Positions 26,162-34,467 of a stretch of 64,000 nt of DNA are shown one piece after another. Numbering within the stretch: the first letter of the stretch is position 1; each line of letters opens with the position of its first letter. The notes beneath the pieces are model-generated. The model did no database searches and had not been told where the DNA came from. It worked only from the letters and a program-made list of their open reading frames with translations. The position numbers and the translations under genes are program-made. Source of the DNA: Arthrobacter zhaoxinii (GTDB taxonomy: Bacteria > Actinomycetota > Actinomycetes > Actinomycetales > Micrococcaceae); contig NZ_CP104275.1 of NCBI RefSeq assembly GCF_025244925.1, forward strand, positions 1,612,001 through 1,676,000. The letters run 5' to 3'.

Positions 26162-26747
26162 GCATCCAGCCTTTGGCAGGTTCAAGGAAGTAAGCAGAGG
26201 CGACAACCCGGCAATTACGCCGGGAAGCGGTCCCAGGGGCAAAGGTGCGGGCCAGCGCCAAGGGCGTTGCTGCGTTGGCTCTCGTTATGGGTGGTTTCCG
26301 GGCGCTCCTTAGCGGCGGTGCGTTGCTGGCGGTTTACGCGGGGCTTCTCCCCATGCTGCTGAGTGTAGGAACTGTGGTTCTGCTGTCGGTTGCCAGGCCC
26401 ATCCTTGTGCCGCGCATCCATCCTTTCGTTATCCGTCAGGGCGGACCGGCAACGTCCGGGAAACGAATGCGGCGTGATGACTCTGCCGTATATGCCGAGC
26501 ACAGGGCCGCCATAGCGCGGGGTGAACAGCGCGCGCTGCGTTGGACGGTGTCGGGTGCTCACCACAGTTATGCGCAGGACGAGCATGTGTCGCCGACCGC
26601 TGATCCCTACAACGTCAGGTCACTGGGGCTCGGCATTCCTCTTGCCGCGGGGTATCTGGGTGCCTCCGGTCACAAATCCTCCCCGGGCGGTGTCCAATGT
26701 GCAGCCGGCGCGGAAGCCGGAAGCGACGGATATCAGGGAGTGCACTC
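26162..26747. other. Gap before the flavoprotein gene, possible decayed gene
   Basis: 586 bp with no confident gene. On the plus strand a frame from GTG 26245 begins with two hydrophobic stretches (VAALALVMGGFRALLSGGALLAVYA as two pieces, then LLPMLLSVGTVVLLSVA) and a hydrophilic part with AEHRAAIARGEQRALRWTVSG. It has no stop before running into the next gene in the wrong frame, so if it was a membrane protein it has lost its end. The promoter of the flavoprotein/ECF41 pair must also lie here; TGTCGCC at 26588 with CGTC at 26613 only loosely fits the published ECF41 pattern. Confidence 0.4.
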
Positions 26748-27905
26748 ATGGGCACCACAGCAGTCATTCTGGGCGGGGGATACGCAGGGGTCATGGCCGC
26801 CAACCGGCTGGCGGCCAGCGGGAGGCCGGGACTCGACGTCGTCCTGGCGACGCCGGAGGAAAGGTTCGTGGAGCGGATTCGGCTTCACGAGTACACGGCC
26901 GGCACCCGTGCGGACGCCACCGTTGATTTCACCTCGATCCTGCACCCGGCCGTGCGGCGGATCGCCGGCCGTGCGGTGCGGATCCTGCCGGGGGAGCGGA
27001 CTGTGCAGCTGGCCGGCGGGGAAACCCTCACCTACGACTATCTGGTGTACGCCGTGGGCTCTGCCGCGGCGGCGGCGCCGGACGGAGCGGTGCGGATCGA
27101 ACAGCTCGAAGGAGCCACGGCGGCACGCGGCCGACTCGCAGCACTGCCTGCCGGTGCCCGCGTAGCGGTGGTGGGCGGCGGGCTGACCGCCGTCGAGATG
27201 GCCGCTGAAACCGCCCGGTCCTGCGACGTCCGCGTTAGCCTGCACAGCGCCGGCCCCGTCGCGCCGCGGCTGCGCGCACAGACCCGCCTGTCCGTGGAGA
27301 AGAGCCTGCGCCGGGCCGGAGTGGAACTGCACAGCGGCACACCGGTGCCTGCCGACGGCGACGTGCGGACGGTGCTGGGCGCCGACGTCGTGCTGTGGTG
27401 CGCCGGGTTCGGGGTGCCCGGACTGGCCAGGGTGAGCGGGCTCCCGGTGAACGACGACGGGCGGCTGCGTGTGGATCCGACGCTGCGGGTACGCGGCCAG
27501 GACCGGGTCTACGGAGCCGGCGATGCCGCGGTGATCGACGAACCCTTCTACGACTACCTCCGGATGTGCTGCGCGGCCGCCCTGCCGATGGGGGCCGACG
27601 CGGCAGGGAACATCCTCCGGGCACTGGACGGAGAGACGGGAGTGCGGCACGACAGCGGATTCCGCGGCCTGTGCATTAGTCTGGGCCGCAGCGACGGAGC
27701 GGTGCAGTTCCTGTCTGCCGACGATTCCCCGACCCGCTTTCACCTGCACGGCAGGACGGCGGCTGTCCAGAAGGAAATCATCTGCCGGATGACACTGCGG
27801 TGGATCCGCGGTGAAGCCAAACGAAGCGGAGCATACACATGGCCAACAGGTCCGCAGGTGGGCAGGGCGACGACGGCGGGTCCCGTGCCGATGACACGCA
27901 GCTGA
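26748..27905 (+). CDS. FAD-dependent oxidoreductase (NDH-2-like)
   Basis: A 385-residue flavoprotein of the pyridine-nucleotide-disulfide/NDH-2-like group. FAD site VILGGGYAGVMAANRLA near residue 6, NAD(P)H site VAVVGGGLTAVEMAAETA near 140, and the C-terminal FAD contact VYGAGDAAVIDEP near 255. There is no CxxC redox pair, so it is not a disulfide reductase. ATG at 26748 with GGGAG eight nt upstream. Its last 67 nt overlap the start of an ECF41 sigma factor gene, an arrangement known for that sigma group, whose partners (COE proteins) include oxidoreductases. It is therefore the likely target of the sigma factor. Confidence 0.85.
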   Translation: MGTTAVILGGGYAGVMAANRLAASGRPGLDVVLATPEERFVERIRLHEYTAGTRADATVDFTSILHPAVRRIAGRAVRILPGERTVQLAGGETLTYDYLVYAVGSAAAAAPDGAVRIEQLEGATAARGRLAALPAGARVAVVGGGLTAVEMAAETARSCDVRVSLHSAGPVAPRLRAQTRLSVEKSLRRAGVELHSGTPVPADGDVRTVLGADVVLWCAGFGVPGLARVSGLPVNDDGRLRVDPTLRVRGQDRVYGAGDAAVIDEPFYDYLRMCCAAALPMGADAAGNILRALDGETGVRHDSGFRGLCISLGRSDGAVQFLSADDSPTRFHLHGRTAAVQKEIICRMTLRWIRGEAKRSGAYTWPTGPQVGRATTAGPVPMTRS

Positions 27906-28786
27906 GCGGTGCGCGGGCTGGCCGTGACGCCGAATTCCTGAGGCACCGAGGGATGGTCTTCACCATTGCCTATGACGTCCTCGGCACCGTGGCCGATGCC
28001 GAGGACGTGGTGCAGGAGACCTATCTCCGGTGGCGCGCGGTGGAGACTCCAGTGGAAAACCCACGGGCCTACCTGGCCCGCACCGCCTCCCGCCAGGCAC
28101 TGAATTCCCTCCGCACTGCATCCCGGCGGCGGGAGGACTATCCGGGCGAGTGGCTGCCCGAACCGCTGCCTACCGGACCCGCGCGGCTGCCGGCGGATCC
28201 GGAGGCGGCGGCCCTGACCGCCAGCGAGGTGTCGACGGCCATGCTGGTACTCCTGCAGACCCTGAGCGGGCCGGAGCGGGCCGCCTTCATTCTGCACGAG
28301 GTCTTCGACTTCGGATATCCGGAGATTGCTGCAACCCTCGAGATGGGCGAGCCCGCCGTGCGGCAGACAGTTCACCGGGCACGGACCCGGCTTCGGGCGG
28401 GCACGCCCCGGACTGCGCCGGACACCGGAGAGCACCGGGCCGCCGTCGAACGTTTCCTGGCCGCCACCATGACCGGGCAGGTGCAGTCCCTGCTGGACGT
28501 GCTGGCTCCGGACGTGGTCCTGGTGTCCGACGGCGGCGGTAAGGTCAGCGCCGCGCTGCGTCCGGTCCACGGGCCGGAGAAGGTGGCCCGCCTGATGATC
28601 GGGCTGGCGGACAAGTACGGTGCCGGGGCCGTCCCCGAGTTCATTGAACTGAACGGGCTGCCGGCGGTCGCGTATCGGGAAGACGGCACTGTGACCACTG
28701 TGTTCCAGCTGGACCTCGCGGATGGCCGGGTGCAGGCGGTGTACGCGGTGCGCAACCCGGACAAGCTGATCCGGCTCCAGGGCTAG
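27839..28786 (+). CDS. ECF41-type RNA polymerase sigma factor (SigJ-like)
   Basis: A 315-residue ECF sigma factor: sigma region 2 about 30-100 (DAEDVVQETYLRW), region 4 about 130-190 (LSGPERAAFILHEVFDFGYPEIAATL), then an NTF2/SnoaL-like C-terminal domain. The three hallmark motifs of ECF41 are exact: WLPEPL (105-110), DGGGK (231-235) and NPDKL (306-310). In this group the C-terminal domain itself controls activity in place of an anti-sigma factor. Overlaps the oxidoreductase gene by 67 nt, so the two are co-transcribed. ATG with GCGGAG upstream. Confidence 0.93.
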   Translation: MANRSAGGQGDDGGSRADDTQLSGARAGRDAEFLRHRGMVFTIAYDVLGTVADAEDVVQETYLRWRAVETPVENPRAYLARTASRQALNSLRTASRRREDYPGEWLPEPLPTGPARLPADPEAAALTASEVSTAMLVLLQTLSGPERAAFILHEVFDFGYPEIAATLEMGEPAVRQTVHRARTRLRAGTPRTAPDTGEHRAAVERFLAATMTGQVQSLLDVLAPDVVLVSDGGGKVSAALRPVHGPEKVARLMIGLADKYGAGAVPEFIELNGLPAVAYREDGTVTTVFQLDLADGRVQAVYAVRNPDKLIRLQG

Positions 28787-28860
28787 ACTCCGCAGCACCC
28801 CCGGCTAAGGTGGGAACGGTGTTGCCGCTCACGGCCGCGCTCTGAGGAAAGCAGGATTTT

Positions 28861-29688
28861 GTGTCTCCCAAAACCATCGTGATCACCGGCGCCAGCGACG
28901 GAATCGGCGCCGCTGCGGCAAGGCGGCTGACCGAAAACGGGCATCACGTCGTGGTGGTGGGACGGTCGCCGGAGAAGACCGCCGCCGTCGCCAAGGATAC
29001 GGGCGGCGAGTATTTCCTGGCCGATTTCGCGGACCTGGGCAGCGTGCGTACCCTGGCTTCGGAACTGCTCCAGCGTTACCCGCGGATCGACGTCCTGGCC
29101 AACAACGCCGGCGCCGTTTTCGGCAATGTCCGCCAGGTCACCGGGGACGGACACGAGATGACCTTCCAGGTGAACTACCTCGCGCCGTTCCTGCTCACCC
29201 AACTGCTGACCGACCGGCTCCTTGAATCCAAGGGCACGGTCATCAACACCTCCAGCATGGCCAACCGGTTGTTCGGCAACGTGGACCTGGACGATCTGGA
29301 GAATGAAAACGGGTACAACCCCAGCAAGGCCTATGGAAACGCCAAGCTGGAGCAGATCCTGTTCACGGAGGAGTTCGACCGCCGCTACCGCTCGCACGGG
29401 GCAACTTCCACCGCCTTCCACCCGGGCGTGATCGGGTCGAGCTTCTCCAGTGCGGAAGGATCGGCAATGCGTGCGGTTTACCAGTCGCCGCTGCTGCGCA
29501 GGCTGCTCCCGACGCCGGAAAAGGGTGCCAGGACACTGGTCTTCCTGGCCGAGGGAACCCCGGGAACGGACTATCCCACCGGCAAGTACTTTGTCCGGAG
29601 CAAGGTGGCTAAGCCCAACAAACAGGCCGGGGACGCCGCGCTGGCTTTGGGCCTCTGGAACCGTTCGGTGGCAATGCTCGCGAAGTGA
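28861..29688 (+). CDS. Short-chain dehydrogenase/reductase
   Basis: A 275-residue NAD(P)-dependent SDR of the retinol-dehydrogenase/WWOX-like type. Cofactor motif TGASDGIGAAAARRL near residue 8, NNAGAVFG near 82, catalytic Ser in INTSSMAN near 133 and Y-x3-K in KAYGNAK near 157. Substrate unknown. GTG start with AGGA six nt upstream. It differs from the mycofactocin-coupled SDRs in this window, lacking their insertion. It may belong to the same stress regulon as the ECF41 pair upstream, 75 nt away. Confidence 0.88.
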   Translation: MSPKTIVITGASDGIGAAAARRLTENGHHVVVVGRSPEKTAAVAKDTGGEYFLADFADLGSVRTLASELLQRYPRIDVLANNAGAVFGNVRQVTGDGHEMTFQVNYLAPFLLTQLLTDRLLESKGTVINTSSMANRLFGNVDLDDLENENGYNPSKAYGNAKLEQILFTEEFDRRYRSHGATSTAFHPGVIGSSFSSAEGSAMRAVYQSPLLRRLLPTPEKGARTLVFLAEGTPGTDYPTGKYFVRSKVAKPNKQAGDAALALGLWNRSVAMLAK

Positions 29689-29792
29689 CCGGGGTTGTTG
29701 GTCGGGATGACGGTCCGGGTCTCAGGCGCCGGCATCCCGGTGGGCCGCCCCGGCACGGTTTCCCACTGGGTGTGACAGGTGGTGCGCCTGTT

Positions 29793-29827
29793 GTCCCACC
29801 AGTAACGGCGGCACCACTTGGTGGGAC
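29793..29827. repeat. Inverted repeat (9-bp arms)
   Basis: GTCCCACCA (29793-29801) and TGGTGGGAC (29819-29827), perfect arms with a 17-nt spacer, in the non-coding stretch after the SDR gene. Could serve as terminator of that gene or be part of the repeat cluster that follows. Confidence 0.45.
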
Positions 29828-29843
29828 GCAGGGTCTCAGCCTG

Positions 29844-29904
29844 ATTCATAGTGCAGTAGATGTCGCCTGGCCGGTCAGCAAGCAGCACTTACTGCACTAT
29901 GAAT
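29844..29904. repeat. Inverted repeat with 15-bp perfect arms
   Basis: ATTCATAGTGCAGTA at 29844-29858 and its exact inverse at 29890-29904, separated by 31 nt. The inner side continues as GATGTCG, so its complement reads CATCTACTG, the same core found in the tandem repeats just downstream. Non-coding. Confidence 0.8.
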
Positions 29905-29911
29905 GTCCGGG

Positions 29912-30044
29912 GCGGCATCTACTGAGCAGATAACGGGGTTACGCGCCATCTAGTGAGCAGATTACGGGGTGACGCGGCATCTAGTGAGCAGATCACGGGG
30001 TTACGCGGCTGGGATAAGCCCGGTATCTGCTCAGTAGATGCGGC
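29912..30044. repeat. 31-bp tandem repeats plus an inverted copy
   Basis: Three head-to-tail 31-bp units at 29912-29942, 29943-29973 and 29974-30004, differing at only a few positions, each with the core ATCTASTGAGCAGAT (S is C or G; nearly palindromic) and ending ACGGGGTKAC (K is G or T). An inverted copy of about 26 bp lies at 30019-30044. There are no spacers, so this is not a CRISPR array. The layout resembles REP-type or iteron-like elements; function unknown. Confidence 0.85.
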
Positions 30045-30158
30045 AACGCGTGCCGTGCATCCGGGACAGGGCCGGTTAAGCCTGCAGCAACACGGCCGCG
30101 GTGCCCGGCTGGGGCATCAGGCGGTGCCGCGGAGGCGGTAGGGAAACGTACGGAGCAG

Positions 30159-30710
30159 CTAGTCCCGCCGCAGGGCGAAAAAGAACGGAGCTTCGGGACC
30201 GCGCAGGTCCATGGCACCGAGCACCGTGCGTGCGTCGACCCGGCGGAAGACGTCCAGGACCGGCAGGGCGTCGTAGATCATTGACGCGCTCAACACCCCG
30301 CGGTACTCGGTCATCCGCAGCCGGGCGCCGGGCCGCCGGGTCCGCGCCACCCGCAACGCAGGACGTACAGCCGCCAGCACGCCCGGCTTCCGCAGCAAGG
30401 GACCGAAACGCAGCACTGCAGAAAGCGGGACCAGCGCCGGATTGACGTTGAACACGCCTCCGCCGGAACCGGAGAAGACCAGCGGGAACACCTCCTCCGC
30501 GCCGTCGAACCGCTTGCCGTACCAGCCCATCGGCTCGAGCAGGCCGTCGAGCCGGTGCCCGGTGGGCACTTCGGTACCCCGCCAGGAGCCGTTCAGCTCC
30601 GGCACCTGCACCGGTGGCTGGGAATCGAAGAACGCCAGGGCAGTCCCGGCGTCGGTCCCGGCCTGCAGTTCCTGCAGCCGAAGCACAGCGGGATCGGGTT
30701 CATTGGCCAC
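30159..30710 (-). CDS. DUF4334 (GXWXG) domain protein
   Basis: A 183-residue cytoplasmic protein of the GXWXG/DUF4334 family. The N-terminal GXWXG motif appears as NGSWRGTEVPTGH near residue 41, followed by WYGKRF and a C-terminal DUF4334 part with MTEYRGVLSASMIYDALPVLDVFRRVD and FFFALRRD. Members are sometimes linked to lipid or aromatic metabolism, but the biochemical function is unknown. GTG start with GAGGAGG eight nt upstream. Transcribed in the same direction as the SorC regulator, 32 nt upstream of it in transcription order. Confidence 0.85.
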   Translation of the reverse strand: MANEPDPAVLRLQELQAGTDAGTALAFFDSQPPVQVPELNGSWRGTEVPTGHRLDGLLEPMGWYGKRFDGAEEVFPLVFSGSGGGVFNVNPALVPLSAVLRFGPLLRKPGVLAAVRPALRVARTRRPGARLRMTEYRGVLSASMIYDALPVLDVFRRVDARTVLGAMDLRGPEAPFFFALRRD

Positions 30711-30742
30711 GCGGGTTCCTCCTCGATCGGTTGGAACGGATC

Positions 30743-31753
30743 CTACGACGACGCCAGCCGCCGCGCGGAGTTCTCGTCCAGGATCAGGTCCGTGACCAGT
30801 CCCGCACGCAGGGCACCGAGCAGGCTGGTGGTTTTGGTTTCCCCGGCCACCACGCAGATCCGGCGGGGGACCTGGCGCAGCGTGGAGAGGTCGGGACCGG
30901 TGCTGCGGTGATTGAGCTTGATCCCGTCCCAGGTGCCGTCGGCCCGGTAGAACATGGTGGCGACGTCGCCCACCACGCCCTCGGACACCAGCTCATCCAG
31001 GTCTTCCTCGTCGAGGTAGGCCCCGTTGTAGACATGGCTGGGCACGCCCGCCTCCATGGACCCCACGCCGAAAATCGCCGTGTTCATCCGGGCCTGCAGA
31101 TCCAGCACCCGCTTCACCGGGCGTTCCCGCCACATCGCTTCCTTGGTCTCGGCATGGTCGAAGAAGGCCGGGACGGGGAACTGGACCACGCGGGCACCGT
31201 ACGCATGGCCGAAACGCTGCAGGATCTCGCTGGCATAGGTAATGCCCGAGGTGCGGAAATTCCCGGCCCCGTTCATCTGCACGATGGTGCTGTCATGCGT
31301 GTTCTTGATGGGCAGGTGCTGGCTGACGGCCGTCAGTGTGGAGCCCCAGGCGACGCCGATGATCGCGTCCGAATCGATGAGCGGACCGATCAGATGGGCG
31401 GCCTGGACGGCGACCCGCTGCAGGGCCTGGGCGGGGGAGACAGTTTCGGCAACGGGGACCACATGGGCCTGGATGCCGAAGCGGGAGGCGATCTCCTGTT
31501 CCAGCGCCGGAGCCCGGTCCGAGGGGTTGCGGATCTCAATCCGGACCAGGCCGGTGCTTCGGGCATAAGAGAGCAGCCGGGACACCGTGGAGCGGGAAAT
31601 CCGCAGTTCCCGTGCAATGGCCTCCATGGTCAGGCTCTGCAGGTAGTACATCTGCGCCGCCCGCAGCGCATCCCGGTCGCGGCTTTCCTTCTCGCCTGCC
31701 CCCGGCCCGGTGCCGGAGGGGTCCGGGAACCTGCCACTGACACCAATGTTCAT
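30743..31753 (-). CDS. SorC/DeoR-type sugar-binding transcriptional regulator
   Basis: A 336-residue regulator of the SorC family: N-terminal helix-turn-helix about 28-66 (AAQMYYLQSLTMEAIARELRISRSTVSRLL spans it) and a large sugar-phosphate-binding domain with GVAWGSTLTAVSQHL, GVGSMEAGVPSHVYN and the C-terminal VVAGETKTTSLLGALRAGLV. Effectors of the family are phosphorylated sugars or polyols. It diverges from glpD with a palindrome (31804-31817) between them, so it probably controls glycerol-3-phosphate use, its own expression, or both. Confidence 0.88.
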   Translation of the reverse strand: MNIGVSGRFPDPSGTGPGAGEKESRDRDALRAAQMYYLQSLTMEAIARELRISRSTVSRLLSYARSTGLVRIEIRNPSDRAPALEQEIASRFGIQAHVVPVAETVSPAQALQRVAVQAAHLIGPLIDSDAIIGVAWGSTLTAVSQHLPIKNTHDSTIVQMNGAGNFRTSGITYASEILQRFGHAYGARVVQFPVPAFFDHAETKEAMWRERPVKRVLDLQARMNTAIFGVGSMEAGVPSHVYNGAYLDEEDLDELVSEGVVGDVATMFYRADGTWDGIKLNHRSTGPDLSTLRQVPRRICVVAGETKTTSLLGALRAGLVTDLILDENSARRLASS

Positions 31754-31803
31754 TTGCCGTCCATCGACACAGCTGCGTACTCCATGAATCCATTATCGCA
31801 GGG

Positions 31804-31817
31804 TGCACGTATGTGCA
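31804..31817. promoter_or_regulatory. Probable SorC operator in the glpD promoter region
   Basis: TGCAC-GTAT-GTGCA, perfect 5-bp arms, in the 108-bp gap between the divergent regulator and glpD. Assignment to the SorC regulator is by position only. Confidence 0.5.
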
Positions 31818-31897
31818 TTGGTTGGGCCCCTGGAGCCGCAGGCTTCGACCATTGAGTAGATATGGCAATGCAGCCACAGAAGCGTTTGGAGAGATAC

Positions 31898-33643
31898 GTG
31901 GACAATTCCGTGAACCCCAGCAAGGCAAAGACCGCCGCCCGGACCCGTCCGGTGGTACAGCAGCTGAAGGACCGGCCCAAGGCCTCGGTGCTGATCATCG
32001 GCGGCGGCATCAACGGCGTCGGCACCTTCCGGGACCTGTCGCTGCAGGGAGTGGACGTAGCCCTCGTAGAGCGCGGGGATTACTGCCAGGGCGCCTCCGG
32101 TGCGTCGTCCCACATGATCCACGGCGGCATCCGCTACCTGGAGAACGGCGAGTTCCGCCTCGTGCACGAGTCCGTCGTCGAGCGCAACGCCCTGCTCCGC
32201 CTGGCACCGCACTACGTCAAGCCGCTGCAGACCACCATCCCGATCACCACCACATTCTCGGGCATCACCGCTGCTCCGCTGCGCTTCCTGACGCACAAGC
32301 AGGGCAAGCACACCGAGCGCGGCGCCGTGCTGATCAAGGCCGGCCTGCTGATGTACGACTTCTTCTCCCGCGGCGGCCGCGTGGCCCCCAAGCACAACTT
32401 CGTCGGCAAGAAGAAGTCCCTGCAGGAACTGCCGAAGCTCCGCCCGGACGTAAAGTACACCGCCACCTACTTTGACGCCTCGGTGCACAACCCCGAGCGC
32501 CTCACCCTGGACGTCCTGCGCGACGGCCTCGAAGCCAACCCGCAGTCGCGCGCCAGCAACTACGTCAGCGCCGTCGGCACCACCGACGCCGGCACCGTGC
32601 TGCGCGACGAAGTCACCGGTGAAGAGTTCGTCTTCGACGCCGACGTCGTCATCAACGCCACCGGCGCCTGGGTCGACGAGACCAACGATTCCTTCGGCAA
32701 GCGCACCAGCTTCATGGGCGGCACCAAGGGCTCGCACATCGTCCTGGACCACCCGGAACTGCTGGAAGCCTGCGCCGGCCGCGAAATGTTCTTCGAGCAC
32801 ACCGACGGCCGCATCGTCCTCATCTACCCGATGGGCGACCGCGTCCTGGTGGGCACCACGGACATCGACGCCGACATCAACGAGGCCTCGGTCTGCACCG
32901 ACGAAGAGATCGAGTACTTCTTCGAACTCATCGCCCACGTTTTCCCCACGGTTGACGTGCGCCGCGACCACATCGTGTACACCTTCTCTGGTGTCCGCCC
33001 GCTGCCCAAGCACGACGACACGCAGCCCGGCTTCGTGTCCCGCGACTACCGCGTGGAAAAGCGCTCGGACTACCGTGGCGGCCGCAGCGTCACGAGCCTG
33101 TCGCTGGTCGGCGGCAAGTGGACCACGTTCCGTGCCCTGTCCGAGACGCTGGCAACCGAGGCAATGACTGCCCTCGGCGTGCCGCGGAAGACGACGACGG
33201 CGGAACTCCAGATCGGCGGCGGCAAGGACTTCCCGCGCACCGAGGCTGAGGAGCGCCTGTGGGTCAACCGCATGGCTTCCGACGTAGCCGACCGGGACCG
33301 CGTCCGCGTCCTGCTGACCCGCTACGGCACCCGCGCCGTCGACGTTTTGGAGTTCCTGTCCCAGGGCGGGGACCAGCTGCTGGCCTCCACCAAGGAGCTC
33401 AGCACCCGCGAGCTCACCTACATGGTGGAGAACGAGCAGATCACGCAGCTCGCCGACATCCTGATCCGCCGCACCTCGCTGGCCTTCCGCGGCCTGGTAT
33501 CCGAGGACATGCTGACTGAGCTGGCGGACCTGCTGGCTCCGCAGCTGGGCTGGGACGACGCTGAAACGCGCCGCCAGGCCGAGTTTGCCCGCAATCTGCT
33601 GGTCACCATGCACGGCATGAAGATCCCGGCGCTGGCTTCCTAG
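31898..33643 (+). CDS. glpD: Aerobic glycerol-3-phosphate dehydrogenase
   Basis: Oxidises sn-glycerol 3-phosphate to dihydroxyacetone phosphate at the membrane and passes electrons to quinone. FAD site VLIIGGGINGVGTFRDLSLQG, then GASGASSHMIHGGIRYLE, INATGAWVDET, GTTDIDADINEASV and GVRPL mark the family, with the C-terminal cap domain after about residue 400. The start is uncertain: GTG 31898 has GGAGAG four nt upstream and gives 581 residues; ATG 31862 or 31868 would add 12 or 10 residues but lacks a ribosome binding site. A strong hairpin follows the stop. Confidence 0.93.
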   Translation: MDNSVNPSKAKTAARTRPVVQQLKDRPKASVLIIGGGINGVGTFRDLSLQGVDVALVERGDYCQGASGASSHMIHGGIRYLENGEFRLVHESVVERNALLRLAPHYVKPLQTTIPITTTFSGITAAPLRFLTHKQGKHTERGAVLIKAGLLMYDFFSRGGRVAPKHNFVGKKKSLQELPKLRPDVKYTATYFDASVHNPERLTLDVLRDGLEANPQSRASNYVSAVGTTDAGTVLRDEVTGEEFVFDADVVINATGAWVDETNDSFGKRTSFMGGTKGSHIVLDHPELLEACAGREMFFEHTDGRIVLIYPMGDRVLVGTTDIDADINEASVCTDEEIEYFFELIAHVFPTVDVRRDHIVYTFSGVRPLPKHDDTQPGFVSRDYRVEKRSDYRGGRSVTSLSLVGGKWTTFRALSETLATEAMTALGVPRKTTTAELQIGGGKDFPRTEAEERLWVNRMASDVADRDRVRVLLTRYGTRAVDVLEFLSQGGDQLLASTKELSTRELTYMVENEQITQLADILIRRTSLAFRGLVSEDMLTELADLLAPQLGWDDAETRRQAEFARNLLVTMHGMKIPALAS

Positions 33644-33669
33644 TCCAGGAGTAACAGCCGGAACAGCAA

Positions 33670-33700
33670 GAGGACGGACACCGCTACGGTGTCCGTCCTC
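33670..33700 (+). terminator. Terminator hairpin of glpD
   Basis: Perfect 14-bp stem GAGGACGGACACCG / CGGTGTCCGTCCTC with a CTA loop, 26 nt after the glpD stop. No T-run follows, common for actinobacterial terminators. Confidence 0.75.
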
Positions 33701-33822
33701 TGCTGCGTTCCGCGTCCGGGACCAATCCTCTCCTGAACACGCCCTTGAGGTGCTTGCCGACAGCTGGCACCATCTGCTCTGTGACGGGGTTTAGAGCAGC
33801 AGACGGCGAGGAGGCAGACGCG

Positions 33823-34467
33823 ATGGCGCAACGGCGGAGTTCTGCCTCTGCCCTGTGGCCTCTGGTTCACGCGGAGCGGCGGGCTCTGGCGGACGACCTC
33901 GGTGAGCTGGGCACTGAACAGTGGCGGCACGAGACCCTGTGCGGAGAGTGGAACGTTGAAGACGTGGTTGCCCACCTGATTGCCGCGGCAAGCCTGAACC
34001 GCTGGGAATGGCTGCGCAGCATGGCCGGCGCACGGTTCCGGCCCGACGTGCACAACCAGCGGCGGCTGGACGAAAGCCGGGGTGTCGATCCGGCAGCTAC
34101 GTTGAGTCGGTTCCGCGCCGTAATTGCCAGTACGACGGCGCCCTCCAGCCATATTCCGGCATATCTCGGCGAGGTGGTGGTCCACAGCCAGGACATCCGC
34201 AGGCCGCTTGGCATTCACCGGCAGCCCAGCATCGAGGCGCTGACCGCCGTCGCCGGGTTTTTCGCCGGACGGGACTTTGCCGTGGCCAGCCGGACGCATA
34301 TCGCGGGACTGCATCTGCGCGCCGACGACGGACCGTTCGCCGCCGGCAGCGGTCCGCTGGTTACCGGATCGACTCTAGCCCTGGTGATGAGCATGGCAGG
34401 CCGGCCGGCATACCTCGCCGACCTTAACGGCCCAGGAGTGCCGACGCTGCGGGAACGGCTGAGCTAA
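33823..34467 (+). CDS. Maleylpyruvate isomerase-like (DinB/MDMPI) protein
   Basis: A 214-residue protein of the TIGR03083 / mycothiol-dependent maleylpyruvate isomerase N-terminal family, a four-helix bundle with a metal site. Typical phrases: LWPLVHAERRALADDL, ETLCGEWNVEDVVAHLIAA (first metal-binding His) and YLGEVVVHSQDIRRPLG (last metal-binding His). Such proteins often transfer or react with mycothiol, the actinobacterial thiol; substrate unknown. ATG at 33823 with GAGGAGG eight nt upstream; an earlier in-frame start is rejected. It overlaps the convergent carD-like gene by 4 nt at the stop codons. Confidence 0.82.
   Translation: MAQRRSSASALWPLVHAERRALADDLGELGTEQWRHETLCGEWNVEDVVAHLIAAASLNRWEWLRSMAGARFRPDVHNQRRLDESRGVDPAATLSRFRAVIASTTAPSSHIPAYLGEVVVHSQDIRRPLGIHRQPSIEALTAVAGFFAGRDFAVASRTHIAGLHLRADDGPFAAGSGPLVTGSTLALVMSMAGRPAYLADLNGPGVPTLRERLS

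Noticed and set aside
26215..26586. Minus-strand 123-codon frame before the flavoprotein gene
   Set aside because: Composition rich in Arg, His and Thr without domains, no ribosome binding site; likely chance in a non-coding stretch.
29571..29888. Minus-strand frame with a Trp/Cys-rich stretch (WCRRYWWDN) after the SDR gene
   Set aside because: It overlaps the SDR gene and the inverted repeats, has no ribosome binding site, and matches no family I recognise.
29912..30044. Possible CRISPR array
   Set aside because: The 31-bp units abut directly with no spacers, and no cas genes are present.
31793..33613. A 606-codon minus-strand frame opposite glpD
   Set aside because: Shadow frame; glpD is complete and well supported.
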